A DNA stretch of 64,000 nucleotides, from NCBI GenBank assembly GCA_036388895.1, contig DASVQY010000064.1, positions 1 to 64,000 of the forward strand. Direction: 5' to 3'. A program made the translations under genes and the position numbers. The DNA comes from SXVE01 sp036388895 (GTDB taxonomy: Bacteria; Acidobacteriota; Blastocatellia; Pyrinomonadales; Pyrinomonadaceae). Below, piece by piece: positions 16,300 through 25,800 of this stretch. Below the pieces are notes generated by a model. It did not search any database, was not told the DNA's origin, and saw only the letters and a program-made list of their open reading frames with translations. Numbering within the stretch: the stretch's first letter is position 1; every line of letters begins with the position of its first letter.

Positions 16300-18816
16300 T
16301 TAAGGCACGAAAGCGTTTGGAACCGGTTTGTCGCCTGTTACTCCGAAGTTTTGAATTAAAGTGTTCGACGAAGATCTTTGCGCGAACCATGTGTTATTTG
16401 AAGAACGAAAAACTGCCGCGTCGAAACGTCCGTCACCGTCGTAATCGCCGGGCGACGGCGTATCTCCGGCGGCTCCGAACGGGAAGGAATAAAAGCTGCT
16501 GTTTTCGCTTCTCAAAACGAACCATTCATTTGTCGAAGGTCTAAAGAAAGCAACGTCAGCTTTTCCATCGCCGGTATAATCGCCTTGCACCGGTTTGTCC
16601 GTGTTGTTTCCGAATTGATAAGCGATAGTTCCGAGGCTGCTTCTTTGAATCCACCACTGTCCCGAAGCCGGACGATAAATAGCAATGTCGGCTTTGTTGT
16701 CTCCGTCGTAATCAGCGACAACCGGAGCGTCTCCTGTTTGTCCGAACTGCTGAATAGTCGTTCCGCCCGAAGATCGCGAGATGTACCATGTCTGATTAGA
16801 AGGTCGGAACACTGCCGCATCCGCTCGTCCGTCTCCATCGTAATCAGCCGGTGCGGGAATATCTCCTGAAGTTCCAAATGGAAACGCGTAAAATGAAGCG
16901 TCTTCGCTTCTCAAAACAAACCATTGTCCAGACGAAGGTCTAAAGAAAGCGATATCGGTTTTCCCGTCGCCAGTGAAATCAGCCGGAACGAGCCGGTCGG
17001 AATCGGTTCCGAATTGTAAAGCGCGGTTTCCACCGTCTGAACTTCTCAAATACCACCATTCTCCGGCTGTGGGACGAAAGATTGATAAATCTGTTTTGCT
17101 ATCGCCGTCGAAATCATACGGAGAGCGTACGCCCGCCGAAACTCGTTCAAGCGCTATATTCAGGTTGTAATCATTTCTCGCGCCGTTATATAGAAAGACA
17201 TTAAGATAATAAATCGTCGTACCGGCATTGTTCGTGTGCGTTACGGTTTCGCTGTTAGTTGACGTGTTCGACGATACAATCGGAGATGTCTCGCCGCTTC
17301 TGTAAAGTTCCAAGTCAATATCGCCGTTATTATGAGTGAATCCGGTCGTTGCCGTTACTTTGTAGCCAGCCGGAACCGTTATTGCATACCAGTCCGAATC
17401 CTGCCACTTAACCGACAGATTGGAATAAGCGCCCTGACCGATGCCGACGGCTGCTGCACGCGTGTCGTTGCCGTTACCGACATCGAATTCGTCATCTGGT
17501 CCGCCTTGCAGATTCGAGGAAATAGCTTGATAAGTTACGGCGAAGCTGCCGTAATTATCCGATGGATTTGTGCAGCCGATTGTGCCTCCGTTCAGAGTGC
17601 CGATGAGCCGAGCGTTCGTGCCGGAACCCTTCCAAATTCCCGAACCCGAAGATCCGCCTTCGGTAATTCCCGAACTCCAGCTAACGCGTATAAAATTTCC
17701 GACCTGAGTTACCGCGCCGGATGAAAAGCGTTTGTAGGAACCGTTCGGGTGATGTATTCCGACAACCGGCGTGTTTACCGCCGTGGTCGCGGCGTCCCAG
17801 CCCGAATAAGTAATGCCTTGCCGCAAAGGAACTATTCCGCGCATTCTAACCAGCGTGTAATCACTCGTTATTCCCGTATTAAGCAAAGTCGCGCCGTCCG
17901 TCCGCAGCGTAGATGTCGTAGGAAAATCTCCGCTGTTGTAAAGCCAGTAAGCTCGAAGCGACTGCGCTTCCGCAGCGGTGGAAATGCAATGATTCGCCGT
18001 CAGTAAAATCGGGTCAAAGTCGCCGATAGTCGAGTTAAGCAGAGTTCCGGTGCAAATATAAACGGAACCGCCGGAAACGAATTGCAGATGAGCTACGGAT
18101 TTAGCCACTTCGCTCCATTCCGCCGGCACGTTAACCGCGCATTGAGGATAATCGGGCGGACCCATTTTTTGTTCGTAATCAGAAAACGGATCGCGATAAA
18201 TATGACTGATTTCGTTAATCAGAAACGGCAGTTTCGCTTTGGTCGCGGCACTTTCGTCCGGCGCGAAATACTCGATTACAATGCTGTCGCCTTTCACCGG
18301 CGGCGTCCAGAATTCGCCGGTTTCGGATTCTCCTGTCTTTTTGTACGGTCCGTAAATCTCGTTCGGATCCGTTGCGGAATAAACGAAAACTCGCCCGCCT
18401 TCAGGCAGATTCATATTAGAAAATTGAACTCGCGTCTGAACTGCCTCTTCGGAAGTGATTTGGGTGATCCAGACTTTGCCGTCAGCAACGGCAAAAGAAT
18501 CTCCCTGAGAAAAACTGGAAACTTCGTTGTTCAATTGACGAACTCTTCCGACTTGCAGCTTTTTTTCGCCCGCGGGCGATGATTTTTCCGCTTCGGTAAG
18601 CTTCGGCAACCGTGTTATTTTGCTCGCGCCCGGTTTGATAAACTCGTACACGCGGCTAAACGGCAACTCGCGGCTTTTAGTCTGCTTTTCCTGCCCGTCG
18701 GGTTTGCCGAAACCTTCGAGCGAGCTTTTGCCGGGATTGGAAATTTGCGCCGCGAATTCAATCGGCAATAAGCAAAAGACACCGGCGACAATAAAGAATA
18801 GGAATATATTTCTCAT
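16300..18816 (-). CDS. Secreted trypsin-like serine protease with PPC and FG-GAP repeats
   Basis: 838 aa with signal peptide (residues 1-23, cleavage near EFAAQ). A propeptide-like region precedes a trypsin-fold domain resembling bacterial lysyl endopeptidases: catalytic His in LLTANHC, Asp in TSDYTLVRM, Ser in EGGSSGSGIW. A PPC-type beta domain follows (around KWQDSDWYAITVPAG), then about 260 residues of FG-GAP/VCBS repeats of the form DYDGDGRADAAVFRPSNQTW, with potential Ca2+-binding DxDGDG loops. Almost the same repeat module ends the PQQ dehydrogenase at 44469-46487. Probably exported and attached or assembled through the repeats; the target protein is unknown. Confidence 0.88.
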   Translation of the reverse strand: MRNIFLFFIVAGVFCLLPIEFAAQISNPGKSSLEGFGKPDGQEKQTKSRELPFSRVYEFIKPGASKITRLPKLTEAEKSSPAGEKKLQVGRVRQLNNEVSSFSQGDSFAVADGKVWITQITSEEAVQTRVQFSNMNLPEGGRVFVYSATDPNEIYGPYKKTGESETGEFWTPPVKGDSIVIEYFAPDESAATKAKLPFLINEISHIYRDPFSDYEQKMGPPDYPQCAVNVPAEWSEVAKSVAHLQFVSGGSVYICTGTLLNSTIGDFDPILLTANHCISTAAEAQSLRAYWLYNSGDFPTTSTLRTDGATLLNTGITSDYTLVRMRGIVPLRQGITYSGWDAATTAVNTPVVGIHHPNGSYKRFSSGAVTQVGNFIRVSWSSGITEGGSSGSGIWKGSGTNARLIGTLNGGTIGCTNPSDNYGSFAVTYQAISSNLQGGPDDEFDVGNGNDTRAAAVGIGQGAYSNLSVKWQDSDWYAITVPAGYKVTATTGFTHNNGDIDLELYRSGETSPIVSSNTSTNSETVTHTNNAGTTIYYLNVFLYNGARNDYNLNIALERVSAGVRSPYDFDGDSKTDLSIFRPTAGEWWYLRSSDGGNRALQFGTDSDRLVPADFTGDGKTDIAFFRPSSGQWFVLRSEDASFYAFPFGTSGDIPAPADYDGDGRADAAVFRPSNQTWYISRSSGGTTIQQFGQTGDAPVVADYDGDNKADIAIYRPASGQWWIQRSSLGTIAYQFGNNTDKPVQGDYTGDGKADVAFFRPSTNEWFVLRSENSSFYSFPFGAAGDTPSPGDYDGDGRFDAAVFRSSNNTWFAQRSSSNTLIQNFGVTGDKPVPNAFVP

Positions 18817-19580
18817 AGATAAAACTCTCTGATTGGTTTGATGTTTAAGTGGCGAAATTGCAATTTCGGTTTAGTATCTTAAAATCCTAAAATCGTTCGC
18901 TGCTTTGCTCAAAGAAAAAACATTAATTTGTTTTCGACTTCTGAAAACAATGAAGTACGAATTTTTATGCTTCTCAATTTGCATTGATTAATGCGTTTCC
19001 GAAAGCCGGATAAAAAACTTCCGAATACCGATAATAACTTTTGACCGTAAATGTACGCATTGACTTTTTTTCGGTCTTACTGTCTTAGTTAGTTTCAAAA
19101 TGGAAAAATATCAGCGACTGCAAGTGCGGATTGCTAATATGTTGTAAAGTTTACATTAGGGGATTTTAAATAGATGTAAAAATTATACAACATACAGTTT
19201 CGATGTCAATTATAATTTGATGGCAATTAATAGTATAAGGATTTTTGGTGAAAGAACCTGGTGCGCGGCAATTTTCCGAACACAATAAATTTAGCGCATT
19301 TTTACTCGCCCAAAATTAAATTTTATGCTTTGCGATGTTTGTGTTGATTGATGTTTGCTTCGATTCGTTCATTTTCCGAAATGACTTTTAACTCATTGCC
19401 GTCGCCAAAATCGAAATCTCTGCGCGAGGTACAAGCGGCAGTTTTCGGCTGCGTTTGTCTAATCCTTTCTGTTTTGTCTGTTTTCGATTCTCGACTTATA
19501 AAACTTAAATCCGCCGGTTATTCGCGCTTCTTGATTTCTACATTTCCACTTTCGCGTCTTTTTTCTTAACATAAATCTGT
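18817..19580. other. 764-bp gene-poor region upstream of lon
   Basis: The longest non-coding stretch of the window, between the divergent protease and lon genes. It contains two close palindromes at 19143-19189 (separate entry). A 73-codon open frame at 19348-19569 has no convincing Shine-Dalgarno or known domain and I do not call it. No heat-shock CIRCE element (TTAGCACTC-N9-GAGTGCTAA) is visible. Confidence 0.5.
19143..19189. promoter_or_regulatory. Pair of candidate operator palindromes upstream of lon
   Basis: A perfect palindrome TGTAAAGTTTACA (19143-19155) is followed 19 bp later by the looser TGTAAAAATTATACA (19175-19189). The two half-similar sites are about 400 bp before the lon ATG and 330 bp from the divergent protease gene. 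I cannot assign a regulator. Confidence 0.4.
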
Positions 19581-22010
19581 ATGAGCAAAGTTGAAGATTT
19601 TACAGAAAACGTTACAGATGCCGAAGTCGTTGATGCGATGATGCAGATTCCTTCGGAACTGCCCGTTTTACCTCTCCGCGATATTGTCATTTACCCATTT
19701 ATGATCGTCCCGCTGTTCGTTTCGCGCGACAAATCCATCAAAGCCGTTGACGAAGCTTTAAGTCAGAATCGAATGATTATGCTCGTTTCGCAAAAAGACG
19801 TGGACAAAGAAGAGCCTTCGCAGGACGATCTTTATAAAGTCGGCACGGTCGCCGTTATTATGCGCATGCTGAAGCTGCCCGACGGACGGATTCGCATCTT
19901 GATTCAGGGACTTTCGCGTGCCCGCGTTGATTCGGTCAAAGCCGGCGGCGATTACGTCAAAGCGCAGATCACTCCGATTTCCGAACCGCTTCCGCCGGAG
20001 AATTCTCTCGAAGTCGAAGCCCTTGTGCGCAACGTGCGCGGTTCGATGGAACGCGCCGCTTCGCTCGGTAAAAACATTTCGCCGGAAGTTCTGGCGATTA
20101 TCGCCAATCTGGAAGACGCCGGAAGATTGGCTGATTTGTCGGCTTCAAACCTCGAGTTGAAAGTCGAAGACGCGCAGAGCGTTCTCGATATTTCTGATCC
20201 GGTTCCGCGTCTGCGGCGCGTCAACGAACTTTTGAGCAAGGAAATTGACGTTTTGACGGTTCAGCAGGAAATTAATACGCAGGCGCGCGCCGATATTGAC
20301 CGCTCGCAGCGAGAATATTTTTTGCGCCAGCAATTAAAAGCGATTCAATCGGAACTCGGCGAAGGAAACGAGCTTTTCGAGGAAATAGAACAATATCGTC
20401 ACAAGATTTTAAAATCGAAAATGCCCGAAGCCGCCGAGGAAGAAACGCTTCGCCAACTGAAAAAACTCGAACGAATGCACCCGGACACGGCGGAAACGGC
20501 AACGCTGCGTAACTGGCTCGACATAATGACGGATTTGCCGTGGTCGAAGTCTTCCAAAGATAATTTGAATTTGAAAAAAGCCGAAAAAATTCTCGACGAA
20601 GATCATTTCGGTTTGGAAAGAGTCAAGGAAAGAATCGTCGAAGCGCTCGCCGTTCGCAAATTAAAAGAAAAACCGAAAGGTTCGATTCTTTGTCTGGTCG
20701 GACCGCCCGGGGTCGGAAAAACTTCGCTCGGACGCTCGATTGCGCGCGCGCTGAATCGAAAATTCGTTCGTTTATCTTTGGGCGGTCTGCACGATGAAGC
20801 CGAAATTCGCGGGCATCGAAGAACTTATGTCGGCGCGATGCCGGGCAGAATCATTCAAGGCATTCAACAGGCGGGAACGAACAATCCTTTAATCGTTCTG
20901 GATGAAATTGATAAAGTCGGCGCTGACTTTCGCGGCGATCCGTCATCGGCGCTGCTCGAAGTTTTAGACCCGGAACAAAATTCGAGCTTTCGGGATAATT
21001 ATCTGGGCGTTACGTTTGATTTGTCGAACGTGATGTTTATGACGACCGCCAATGTTTTGGACACGATTCAGCCGGCTTTGCGCGACCGTATGGAAGTTAT
21101 AACGCTTTCCGGTTACACCGAGGAAGAAAAACTCGAAATTGCGCGCCGTCATCTCGTGCCGAAACAAGTCGAGGAAAACGGTCTCGACAAGGAAGATATA
21201 AAATTCGACCGCAAAGCGCTGGCGAGAATTATCGGCGAATACACGCAGGAAGCCGGATTGCGCCATCTTGAAAGAGAAATCGGCAAAGTCTGCCGCAAAG
21301 TCGCTAGAAAAAAAGCTGAAGACGAAGATCATTTCGAACCTGTGAAAGTCACCGCTCAAAATTTGAAAGATTTCTTACGCGCGCCGAAAATTTTTCCCGA
21401 ACAGGCTTTGAAAAAAGACGAAATCGGAATCGTCACAGGGCTTGCGTGGACGGCTGTCGGCGGCGATATTTTATTCATCGAAGCCCTGAAAACAAAAGGG
21501 AAAGGGAAACTTCAACTGACCGGACAACTCGGCGAAGTGATGCAGGAATCAGCTCAGGCTGCGTTTTCTTACGCAAAAGCGCGCGCCGCCGAATTGGGAA
21601 TCAACGAAGAAGATTTTGAAAACTTTGATATTCACATACATTTGCCCGAAGGCGCGATTCCGAAAGATGGTCCGAGCGCCGGGATTACGCTGGCGACGGC
21701 AATCGTTTCCGTGCTTGCAAGAAGACCCGTGCGAAAAGATGTGGCGATGACCGGCGAGATAACTTTAAGAGGCAACGTGTTGCCCATCGGAGGAGTCAAA
21801 GAAAAGATTCTCGCAGCAAGACGCGCACACGTTAAAAAAGTTATTCTTCCCGAACCGAATAAAAGAGATTTAGAAGATTTACCGCAGGAAGTTCTGGACG
21901 ATTTGACATTTATATTTGTAGAGAACGTGCGGCAGGTTTTTCCCGAAGCGCTTCGGGAAAGCGTCGCGGTAAGTGAAAACGTAAAGTCGCGTACGGCGAA
22001 AAAAGTTTAA
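19581..22010 (+). CDS. lon: ATP-dependent protease Lon
   Basis: 809 aa, LonA type. The N-terminal substrate-binding domain (about 1-300, starting LPVLPLRDIVIYPFM) is followed by an AAA+ module with Walker A GPPGVGKTS (residues 374-382) and Walker B VLDEIDK, then the peptidase domain with the Ser-Lys dyad: Ser699 in PKDGPSAG and Lys742 in GGVKEK. A cytosolic hexamer degrading damaged and regulatory proteins. Length is normal. No clear Shine-Dalgarno precedes the ATG. Confidence 0.97.
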   Translation: MSKVEDFTENVTDAEVVDAMMQIPSELPVLPLRDIVIYPFMIVPLFVSRDKSIKAVDEALSQNRMIMLVSQKDVDKEEPSQDDLYKVGTVAVIMRMLKLPDGRIRILIQGLSRARVDSVKAGGDYVKAQITPISEPLPPENSLEVEALVRNVRGSMERAASLGKNISPEVLAIIANLEDAGRLADLSASNLELKVEDAQSVLDISDPVPRLRRVNELLSKEIDVLTVQQEINTQARADIDRSQREYFLRQQLKAIQSELGEGNELFEEIEQYRHKILKSKMPEAAEEETLRQLKKLERMHPDTAETATLRNWLDIMTDLPWSKSSKDNLNLKKAEKILDEDHFGLERVKERIVEALAVRKLKEKPKGSILCLVGPPGVGKTSLGRSIARALNRKFVRLSLGGLHDEAEIRGHRRTYVGAMPGRIIQGIQQAGTNNPLIVLDEIDKVGADFRGDPSSALLEVLDPEQNSSFRDNYLGVTFDLSNVMFMTTANVLDTIQPALRDRMEVITLSGYTEEEKLEIARRHLVPKQVEENGLDKEDIKFDRKALARIIGEYTQEAGLRHLEREIGKVCRKVARKKAEDEDHFEPVKVTAQNLKDFLRAPKIFPEQALKKDEIGIVTGLAWTAVGGDILFIEALKTKGKGKLQLTGQLGEVMQESAQAAFSYAKARAAELGINEEDFENFDIHIHLPEGAIPKDGPSAGITLATAIVSVLARRPVRKDVAMTGEITLRGNVLPIGGVKEKILAARRAHVKKVILPEPNKRDLEDLPQEVLDDLTFIFVENVRQVFPEALRESVAVSENVKSRTAKKV

Positions 22011-22272
22011 GTGTTAAGGCTCGATTGTCTCCGAGTTACTCAACCGAAATTATAAAAGCCAGATTTTATCGGCGGTTCAATCATTGACAGAAACTTTTTT
22101 CGTGTGTTACTTTGAGAAAGATTACGCTTTCCTTTATTATTAACGGACACAAAAAAGGAAACTTTTTAATACAATGAGCGTTAGAAGTTTTTGACGTTCA
22201 TCCGAATTTAGGTCGTTTTACGAATTCGCCCTAACCCCGAAAAATCCAACGTAAGGAGTATAGACGAACTTA

Positions 22273-24090
22273 ATGAAAACAACCATTTATAAGGTTTTAA
22301 GTTTAACTGCATTTATATTTTTCATTTTCAATTCCTTTTCTACGGCACAAATTACCAGCTCCAGCGCGAGCGGCAGAAACGGCACCAAGCCGCAGGAAGC
22401 CGAACAAGCCGAAGCCGTTATCAATAAAATCAGCACAGACGCGGGAATTTATTTCAAACAGGGCTTGCTCAGTTTGAAAGACAACCGCCGTTCCGATACC
22501 GGCGACCAGTTTAATAAATCGGTCGAAGTTTTCCTGATGTCGGGCGTCAACGTTCGCGCCAATCAAAAACTTCAAAATTGTTACAGCCAGTTAATCGAAA
22601 CAATTTACCGCATTGAGTTTCCGTCCGAAGCCCAATTGCCGCAAATTCGCAGTCTCGCTGCGACCTGCGGCTGGAATATCGAAAATCAGTTAGCCGACGA
22701 CATCGCTAAAATCGTTAAACCGGCAAATCAGGCAAAGCCGACAGCCGAAAGTTCGATTCTTGCATCGGCTGTAAACAACATTCCGACACCGAGCGCGGAC
22801 GCGCAAGTCGGCTTCAACGATCAGAAATTTGAAGTTTCGCCGCTCGACGAACTCGCTAAACTCGAATTGACGCCGGAAGAACAGCAAGTCGAAGAAAATC
22901 CGGTCGCTCAGCAGCAATATCAATACATTCAATACGCCGTCGCCAACAAATCGCTTGGTTTTTCATTTCAAGTTCACCCGATGATTCAGCAGTTCATCAA
23001 CTACTATCGCGGACGCGGACGCTCGACAATGGAAACCGGTCTGTATCGTTCGGGAATGTTTATGCGAATGGCTCGCCGAATCTTCCGTGAAGAAGGCGTT
23101 CCGGAAAACGTCGCGTGGCTCGGTCAAGTCGAAAGCGCCTGGAAACCGACGGCTCTTTCGTGGGCGGCGGCGAGCGGTTTGTGGCAGTTCATTCCCGGAA
23201 CCGGATCGCGTTTCGGACTTCGCCGCACGGCTTATGTTGATGAAAGAAACAGTTTCGACGAAGCGACGCGCGCCTCGGCTCGCTATTTGAAGTTTCTGGC
23301 GAATCGCTACGGCGGAAACTGGGAATTGGCGATGGGCGCTTACAACTGCGGAGAAGGAAACGTAGATCGCGCGATTCGCCGCGCCGGTGTCGCCAACTTC
23401 TGGGCGGCATATCCTTATCTGCCGCAGGAAACGCGCAATTATGTTCCGAACATTCTGGCGACGATTTTAATTGCGAATAATCCGCAAGCGTACGGTTTTG
23501 GGCATGTTCGTCCCGCGCCGCCGCTGATGTATGATCGGGTTCGCGTTCCGCCTTCTTCCAATTTAAATCTGCTGGCTCAGGCATCGGATACGAGCGTTCA
23601 GTATTTACGTTACTTAAATCCGCATCTGCGCTCGAATGTTACTCCGCCCGAACCATTTATCGTCAACGTTCCTCCGGGCAAAGCCAATGACATCGTGGCT
23701 TTGTTCAGAAGAGTGCCGGCTTCGAAAATCAACAATTCCAATCTGGCTAACTCGGCAGCAGGCGAAACCTGGCAAACGATTTCAAACCGTACGGGCGTCA
23801 GCGTTGATCAACTGATGGCGGCAAATCCCGGAATGGCTGTTCCGAAAGGAAAAGTGTTTGTTCCTCAAATCGGCAATAACGTTCAAAAGACGAATTATTC
23901 TCGTCCGACAACGCCGGTTTCAGCGGCTCAAACAAGCAACGTCAAAGTTGTAAAAGCGCAAGCCGGAGATACTGTTGCCAAGGTTGCTGCGCGGGCGGGA
24001 GCGGATGCGACGGAAGTGGCTAAATTTAACGGGCTGCTGCCGAACTCGGTTCTGCCGGCAGGTCGCGAAATAAAAATTCCGTCTAAATAA
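22273..24090 (+). CDS. MltD-like membrane-bound lytic murein transglycosylase with LysM domains
   Basis: 605 aa with signal peptide (residues 1-25). The SLT domain (about 265-390) shows the catalytic Glu in GQVESAWKPTALS, the AAASGLWQF and GAYNCGEGNVDRA motifs. At the C-terminus are two LysM-like domains (about 498-545 and 557-604; the last reads KAQAGDTVAKVAAR), which bind peptidoglycan. It should cleave glycan strands to 1,6-anhydro-muropeptides in the periplasm. AAGGAG lies 13 nt before the ATG. A terminator follows directly. Confidence 0.92.
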   Translation: MKTTIYKVLSLTAFIFFIFNSFSTAQITSSSASGRNGTKPQEAEQAEAVINKISTDAGIYFKQGLLSLKDNRRSDTGDQFNKSVEVFLMSGVNVRANQKLQNCYSQLIETIYRIEFPSEAQLPQIRSLAATCGWNIENQLADDIAKIVKPANQAKPTAESSILASAVNNIPTPSADAQVGFNDQKFEVSPLDELAKLELTPEEQQVEENPVAQQQYQYIQYAVANKSLGFSFQVHPMIQQFINYYRGRGRSTMETGLYRSGMFMRMARRIFREEGVPENVAWLGQVESAWKPTALSWAAASGLWQFIPGTGSRFGLRRTAYVDERNSFDEATRASARYLKFLANRYGGNWELAMGAYNCGEGNVDRAIRRAGVANFWAAYPYLPQETRNYVPNILATILIANNPQAYGFGHVRPAPPLMYDRVRVPPSSNLNLLAQASDTSVQYLRYLNPHLRSNVTPPEPFIVNVPPGKANDIVALFRRVPASKINNSNLANSAAGETWQTISNRTGVSVDQLMAANPGMAVPKGKVFVPQIGNNVQKTNYSRPTTPVSAAQTSNVKVVKAQAGDTVAKVAARAGADATEVAKFNGLLPNSVLPAGREIKIPSK

Positions 24091-24118
24091 ATTATTTAAA
24101 GATAAACTAAAAAAAGCA

Positions 24119-24155
24119 AAAAGCCAGGTTTGAAAGATCGAATCTGGCTTTTTTG
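24119..24155 (+). terminator. Intrinsic terminator after the MltD-like gene
   Basis: Stem AAGCCAG / CTGGCTT (extended by weaker pairs) with T6 directly following, 28 bp after the stop codon. Confidence 0.85.
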
Positions 24156-24317
24156 TATGATTTAGTTTTTGAAAAATTTATATTGCCATTATTGCAAAAA
24201 TTTGAGTTGTTTCGATACATATCCTATAAATAATTTTTCGCATTTGTGCTGTTCCGCGCCCAAATTTTCAAAGGCACGAGTTTTGCTTTTATAAAAAAAA
24301 TTCAGGGAGAATAAAAA

Positions 24318-24521
24318 ATGCAGGATACACAAAATCCAGACGTTAATACGCCGATTACAGATAATGATTCTGATGTTGAACGGGAAAACGAAAACAATAG
24401 CGGAAACGTGGAAATTCCGGTTCCGCCGGACAGCCAGCGCAACGCGCCGATTGAAGAACCGCCCGAAAGCGACAAGCCTTCAATGGAAGAAAATACTAAT
24501 GAACCGAAACGGATTGTCTGA
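24318..24521 (+). CDS. Small acidic, probably disordered protein
   Basis: 67 aa, rich in Asp, Glu, Asn and Pro with no hydrophobic core (for example VEIPVPPDSQRNAPIEEPP), so likely intrinsically disordered and cytosolic. A clear Shine-Dalgarno (AGGGAG) 8 nt before the ATG supports translation. I do not recognise it. It lies 62 bp upstream of the Rrf2 regulator, ending just before that gene's promoter, so it is not clearly part of the stress unit. Confidence 0.6.
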   Translation: MQDTQNPDVNTPITDNDSDVERENENNSGNVEIPVPPDSQRNAPIEEPPESDKPSMEENTNEPKRIV

Positions 24522-24544
24522 AATTTATTTTTCTTTCGACGAGC

Positions 24545-24580
24545 TTGACAAATATTTCAATTGTAACTAGACTTGTTACA
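24545..24580 (+). promoter_or_regulatory. Promoter and candidate Rrf2 operator of the Rrf2 gene
   Basis: TTGACA (24545-24550), 17-bp spacer, TAGACT (24568-24573). The palindrome TGTAAC-TAGACTT-GTTACA (24562-24580) covers the -10 box, so a bound protein would block RNA polymerase. The ATG at 24584 is only about 10 bp past the -10, implying an almost leaderless mRNA. Identical arms and spacing recur before the HtrA gene at 34775, and with one mismatch before the thioredoxin-like gene at 25027. Confidence 0.7.
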
Positions 24581-24583
24581 GTT

Positions 24584-25009
24584 ATGGCGGCAAACAGTCA
24601 ATTTTCAATAGCAGTTCATATTTTGACGATGCTCGCAAAGAACTGTGATGAGCGCGTGAAGTCAGATTACCTGGCGAAAAGCGTGAATACCAATCCGGTC
24701 GTCATTCGCCGTCTTTTGTGCAATTTGCAGGAAGCAAAGCTGGTCGTTTCGCAGGTCGGCGCGAGCGGCGGAACTTCTCTGGCAAAAGCGCCGGAAAATA
24801 TAAAATTGTCGGAAATTTATAAAGCCGTTTCGTCGGGCGAAATTTTTTCTTTGCACCGGAAAACGCCGAATCAGGATTGTCCCGTCGGGAAAAATATCGA
24901 GGCGATTTTGTGCCGGCTTCAAAAAGAAATTGATAAAACCATTGAAGAAAAACTCGCCGAATACAGTTTGCGCGACATAATCGGAATGGTCGTGCAATCC
25001 AAAGGGTAA
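24584..25009 (+). CDS. Rrf2 family transcriptional regulator (YwnA-like)
   Basis: 141 aa. The start MAANSQFSIAVHILTMLA is the classic Rrf2 N-terminus; a TTG at 24545 would lie in the -35 box and is rejected. The winged helix continues with YLAKSVNTNPVVIRRLL (recognition helix) and the VGASGGTSLAK wing. Four cysteines are present (21, 46, 99, 110). The C-x5-C-x5-C-like spacing of cluster-binding IscR is absent, while the DCPVGKNI block is typical of YwnA/HypR-type members, some of which sense disulfide stress. It probably represses itself and the genes downstream through the TGTAAC palindrome. Confidence 0.88.
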   Translation: MAANSQFSIAVHILTMLAKNCDERVKSDYLAKSVNTNPVVIRRLLCNLQEAKLVVSQVGASGGTSLAKAPENIKLSEIYKAVSSGEIFSLHRKTPNQDCPVGKNIEAILCRLQKEIDKTIEEKLAEYSLRDIIGMVVQSKG

Positions 25010-25026
25010 ATTTTTTTCAGTTAAAT

Positions 25027-25045
25027 TGTATCAATAAATGTTACA
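25027..25045 (+). promoter_or_regulatory. Candidate Rrf2 operator before the thioredoxin-like gene
   Basis: TGTATC-AATAAAT-GTTACA, one mismatch from the TGTAAC-N7-GTTACA palindromes at 24562 and 34775, with the same 7-bp spacer. It ends 14 bp before the ATG at 25060 and so is placed to control the first gene of the stress cluster. Confidence 0.6.
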
Positions 25046-25059
25046 GAACGATAAATTTT

Positions 25060-25668
25060 ATGAAAAACTATATCGAAAAATCAATGACTTACGCCGAGTA
25101 TATAAAGCTGATAGACGATTTGCTTTTGGACGGCAAAACAACCGGCGAAAATCAATCGGAAGCAATGTTCAACTACGGAAAGTTGAATCGCCAGAGAATG
25201 CACCGGCTGGAAAAGACGGTTAAGTTAAGTGATTCGGTCAAGGAAAAAGCGCAATCGGTCGAACGCAAAATGATCTGGCTGGTAATTACCGAAGGCTGGT
25301 GCGGCGACGCGGCGCAGAATATCCCGATTATCGAAAAAATCGCGGCGGAAAACTCGAATATAGAGACGCGCTACGTTTTACGCGACGAAAATCTGGAATT
25401 AATGGACAAATATCTGACGTACAATGCGCGTTCAATTCCGAAGTTAATCGCTCTCGATGAGGAAACTTTAGAAGAAATCGGAACCTGGGGACCGCGCCCG
25501 AAAGCGGCGATGGATTATTTTTTCCAGATGAAAGAGCAAGGTATGGAAAAGCCTTTGATGATGGAAAATATGCAGCGCTGGTACTTGCAGGATAAAGAGA
25601 AATCTATTCAAACCGAATTTGAGAATCTGCTCGGCGAATGGACGAAACGCAGCGCGGCGGCGCGTTGA
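25060..25668 (+). CDS. Thioredoxin-fold protein with WCGDA motif
   Basis: 202 aa, thioredoxin-like (Thioredoxin_9 type). The active-site strand reads LVITEGWCGDAAQN, so only the first Cys of the usual WCGPC is kept; the SIPKL cis-proline loop is present. One-cysteine proteins of this type cannot do standard dithiol exchange by themselves and may act through mixed disulfides or bacillithiol-like partners; this is inference. It is the first gene after the Rrf2 regulator, 50 bp downstream, behind the operator-like site. Confidence 0.85.
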   Translation: MKNYIEKSMTYAEYIKLIDDLLLDGKTTGENQSEAMFNYGKLNRQRMHRLEKTVKLSDSVKEKAQSVERKMIWLVITEGWCGDAAQNIPIIEKIAAENSNIETRYVLRDENLELMDKYLTYNARSIPKLIALDEETLEEIGTWGPRPKAAMDYFFQMKEQGMEKPLMMENMQRWYLQDKEKSIQTEFENLLGEWTKRSAAAR

Positions 25669-25710
25669 TAAAGCGTAGAAATTACCGTCTGAAGCAGAAG
25701 GTCATTGTTT

Positions 25711-25787
25711 TATCCGCAGGAAATGCGAGAAATGTTGAAAATATTTTCCTGTCTTCTTTTTAGCGTTTTTAGCATTTCCTGCGGGTA
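25711..25787. repeat. Inverted repeat between thioredoxin-like and DODA genes
   Basis: Outer arms TATCCGCAGGAAATGC (25711-25726) and GCATTTCCTGCGGGTA (25772-25787) pair nearly perfectly, with a 45-bp AT-rich interior showing further weak pairing. It fills the space before the dioxygenase gene and is built like the other palindromic repeats in the window, though its sequence differs. Confidence 0.75.
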
Positions 25788-25800
25788 GCCTTTGAAAATA

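Noticed and set aside
16300..17110. Periodic DNA repeats as a CRISPR array
   Set aside because: The periodicity comes from FG-GAP protein repeats in an open frame, with diverged units of about 150 bp and no spacers.
19348..19569. 73-codon open frame upstream of lon
   Set aside because: No convincing Shine-Dalgarno, no recognisable domain, and a composition typical of chance translation of AT-rich spacer; it also lies in a region with other regulatory-looking features.
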